DNA from: Planctomycetes bacterium UBA2386
Lineage (GTDB): Bacteria; Planctomycetota; UBA1135; UBA2386
Direction: 5' to 3'
DNA length: 22,509 nucleotides
Assembly (NCBI GenBank): GCA_002343845.1
Contig: DDSQ01000069.1
Location: 1 to 22,509, forward strand
The notes beneath the pieces are model-generated. The model saw nothing but the letters and a program-made list of their open reading frames with translations. It searched no databases and had not been told where the DNA came from. Positions 21,736 through 22,509 of this stretch are shown here, in pieces. The position numbers and the translations under genes are program-made. How positions within the stretch are numbered: the stretch's first letter is position 1; each line of letters opens with the position of its first letter.

Positions 21736-22508
21736 GACCCCCACAGTCCCGCCGACACGTGCTCGCCGCCGAGCACACGAGCTGCGTCGATGCCGAGCCA
21801 AGTGAGCAGGTCGCGATAGACCGAACGGAAGTCCGTGGTCGCGATCGGATCGCCGTCGTCGAGCGTGCCGAGGTCCGGCACCGGCCCGAGCACGCCGCCG
21901 CGCGCCCCGCCGAGCAGCACGAACGCCGGAGCGGCAGCGCCGTGGTCGGTGCCCTGGCTCGCGTTCTCCGCGGCGCGCCGGCCGAACTCGCTGTGCACGA
22001 GCACGACGACCCGCTCAGCGGCGGCATGACCGTCGAGATCGGCGACGAACGCAGCCAACGCTGCATCGAGCTGCGCGAGCAGCCCCGCGTGCGTCGGCAA
22101 CTGCCGCGCGTGCGTGTCGAAGCCGCCGAACGACAGGTGCAGGAGCCGCGTGCCGAAGCCCGACACCACGAGCTGCGCCGCGAGCCGCAGGTCGTTGCCG
22201 AGCTGTCCGCCCGGGTAGTCCGCCTTCGGCCGGTAGCGTGCGAGCGCCGCCGACAAGTCGTCGGCGAGCGCCACGCCGCGCGAGGCGGTTCCCGCGACGA
22301 ACGCACGCAGGTCGTCGCCCGTGCCGCCCGCGCGTTCGCCGGCCGCGACCACCGCGCGCGTCGGCGACGCCGAGCCGACCGGTCCGCGCGCCGTTGCCGA
22401 GAGCCACTGGAAGTCCTCGACGCGGCGCAGACTCGGCACCGCGGTGCGTTCGCTCTTCAGCAGCAACGGCACCTCGAGCCCGCCCACCGCCGCCGCCGGC
22501 ACGCCGGC
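21732..22508 (-). CDS. DUF1501 domain protein, N-terminal part outside window
   Basis: DUF1501 proteins are abundant in Planctomycetota, usually carry a Tat-type signal and belong to the alkaline-phosphatase/sulfatase-like fold; their substrates are unknown. The 258 visible residues are the C-terminal part of the family: LSFGGFDTHARQLPTHAGLL, VVVLVHSEFGRRAAENASQGTDHGAAAPAFVLLGG, and the closing TTDFRSVYRDLLTWLGID that normally ends these proteins. The H and D/E residues in GGFDTH, HSEFGR and TDHG are the likely metal or active-site residues by analogy with related families. The frame runs off the window edge, so the start and signal peptide cannot be seen. The following HEAT-like gene overlaps the stop by four bases. 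Confidence 0.92.
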   Translation of the reverse strand, partial: AGVPAAAVGGLEVPLLLKSERTAVPSLRRVEDFQWLSATARGPVGSASPTRAVVAAGERAGGTGDDLRAFVAGTASRGVALADDLSAALARYRPKADYPGGQLGNDLRLAAQLVVSGFGTRLLHLSFGGFDTHARQLPTHAGLLAQLDAALAAFVADLDGHAAAERVVVLVHSEFGRRAAENASQGTDHGAAAPAFVLLGGARGGVLGPVPDLGTLDDGDPIATTDFRSVYRDLLTWLGIDAARVLGGEHVSAGLWGS

Positions 22509-22509
22509 G

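Noticed and set aside
1..22509. tRNA genes, CRISPR arrays, insertion sequences, attachment sites, or a replication origin
   Set aside because: I saw no cloverleaf with a T-loop, no regularly spaced repeats, no transposase or integrase, and no DnaA-box cluster.

Overview
The window is very GC-rich and densely coded, with no gap above about 230 bases. It looks like a chromosomal piece of a member of the Planctomycetota, probably a deep-branching lineage. The support is family content: a DUF1501 protein, a di-haem DUF1111-type oxidoreductase carrying Asp/Asn-rich EF-hand-like repeats, a secreted FG-GAP/VCBS protein, a bacterial cytosolic-carboxypeptidase-like M14 peptidase, and HEAT-like and pseudopilin-like proteins. 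I see no tRNA, rRNA, CRISPR array, insertion sequence or phage gene.

Layout. Bases 2-6184 hold a sulfate-activation and surface-glycan block: a 5'-truncated cysNC fusion, a Wzt-like polysaccharide-export ATPase, a convergent Wzm-like permease, cysQ (PAP phosphatase), and a glycosyltransferase-like protein with an extra half unit. PAPS synthesis, PAP removal, a glycosyltransferase and a glycan exporter side by side suggest a sulfated surface polysaccharide (inference). Bases 6260-9923 on the plus strand hold an unrecognised protein, a degenerate hybrid histidine-kinase-like protein and the housekeeping pair rph-rdgB. Bases 9956-12561 on the minus strand hold scpA and, upstream of it, a secreted M14 carboxypeptidase. 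A plus-strand SGNH-like protein (12661-13779) is followed by a minus-strand run of envelope genes (13808-18948): the di-haem oxidoreductase, the FG-GAP protein and a pseudopilin-like gene interrupted by an in-frame TGA. Then come a small membrane protein and glyQ (plus strand), and a HEAT-like membrane protein plus the C-terminal part of a DUF1501 protein (minus strand, GTGA overlap).

Three points stand out. (1) The pseudopilin-like frame at 18550-18948 is open from ATG to stop except for one TGA. (2) rph appears to start at CTG behind a perfect GGAGG. (3) Several genes without a Shine-Dalgarno sequence have a TANNNT -10 element 6-18 bases before the start, three of them with a CTGGCN -35 at 17-18 bases, which predicts leaderless or very short-leader transcripts. 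Three secreted proteins also end in similar C-terminal beta-type domains. I did not find a clear new defence or mobile system.
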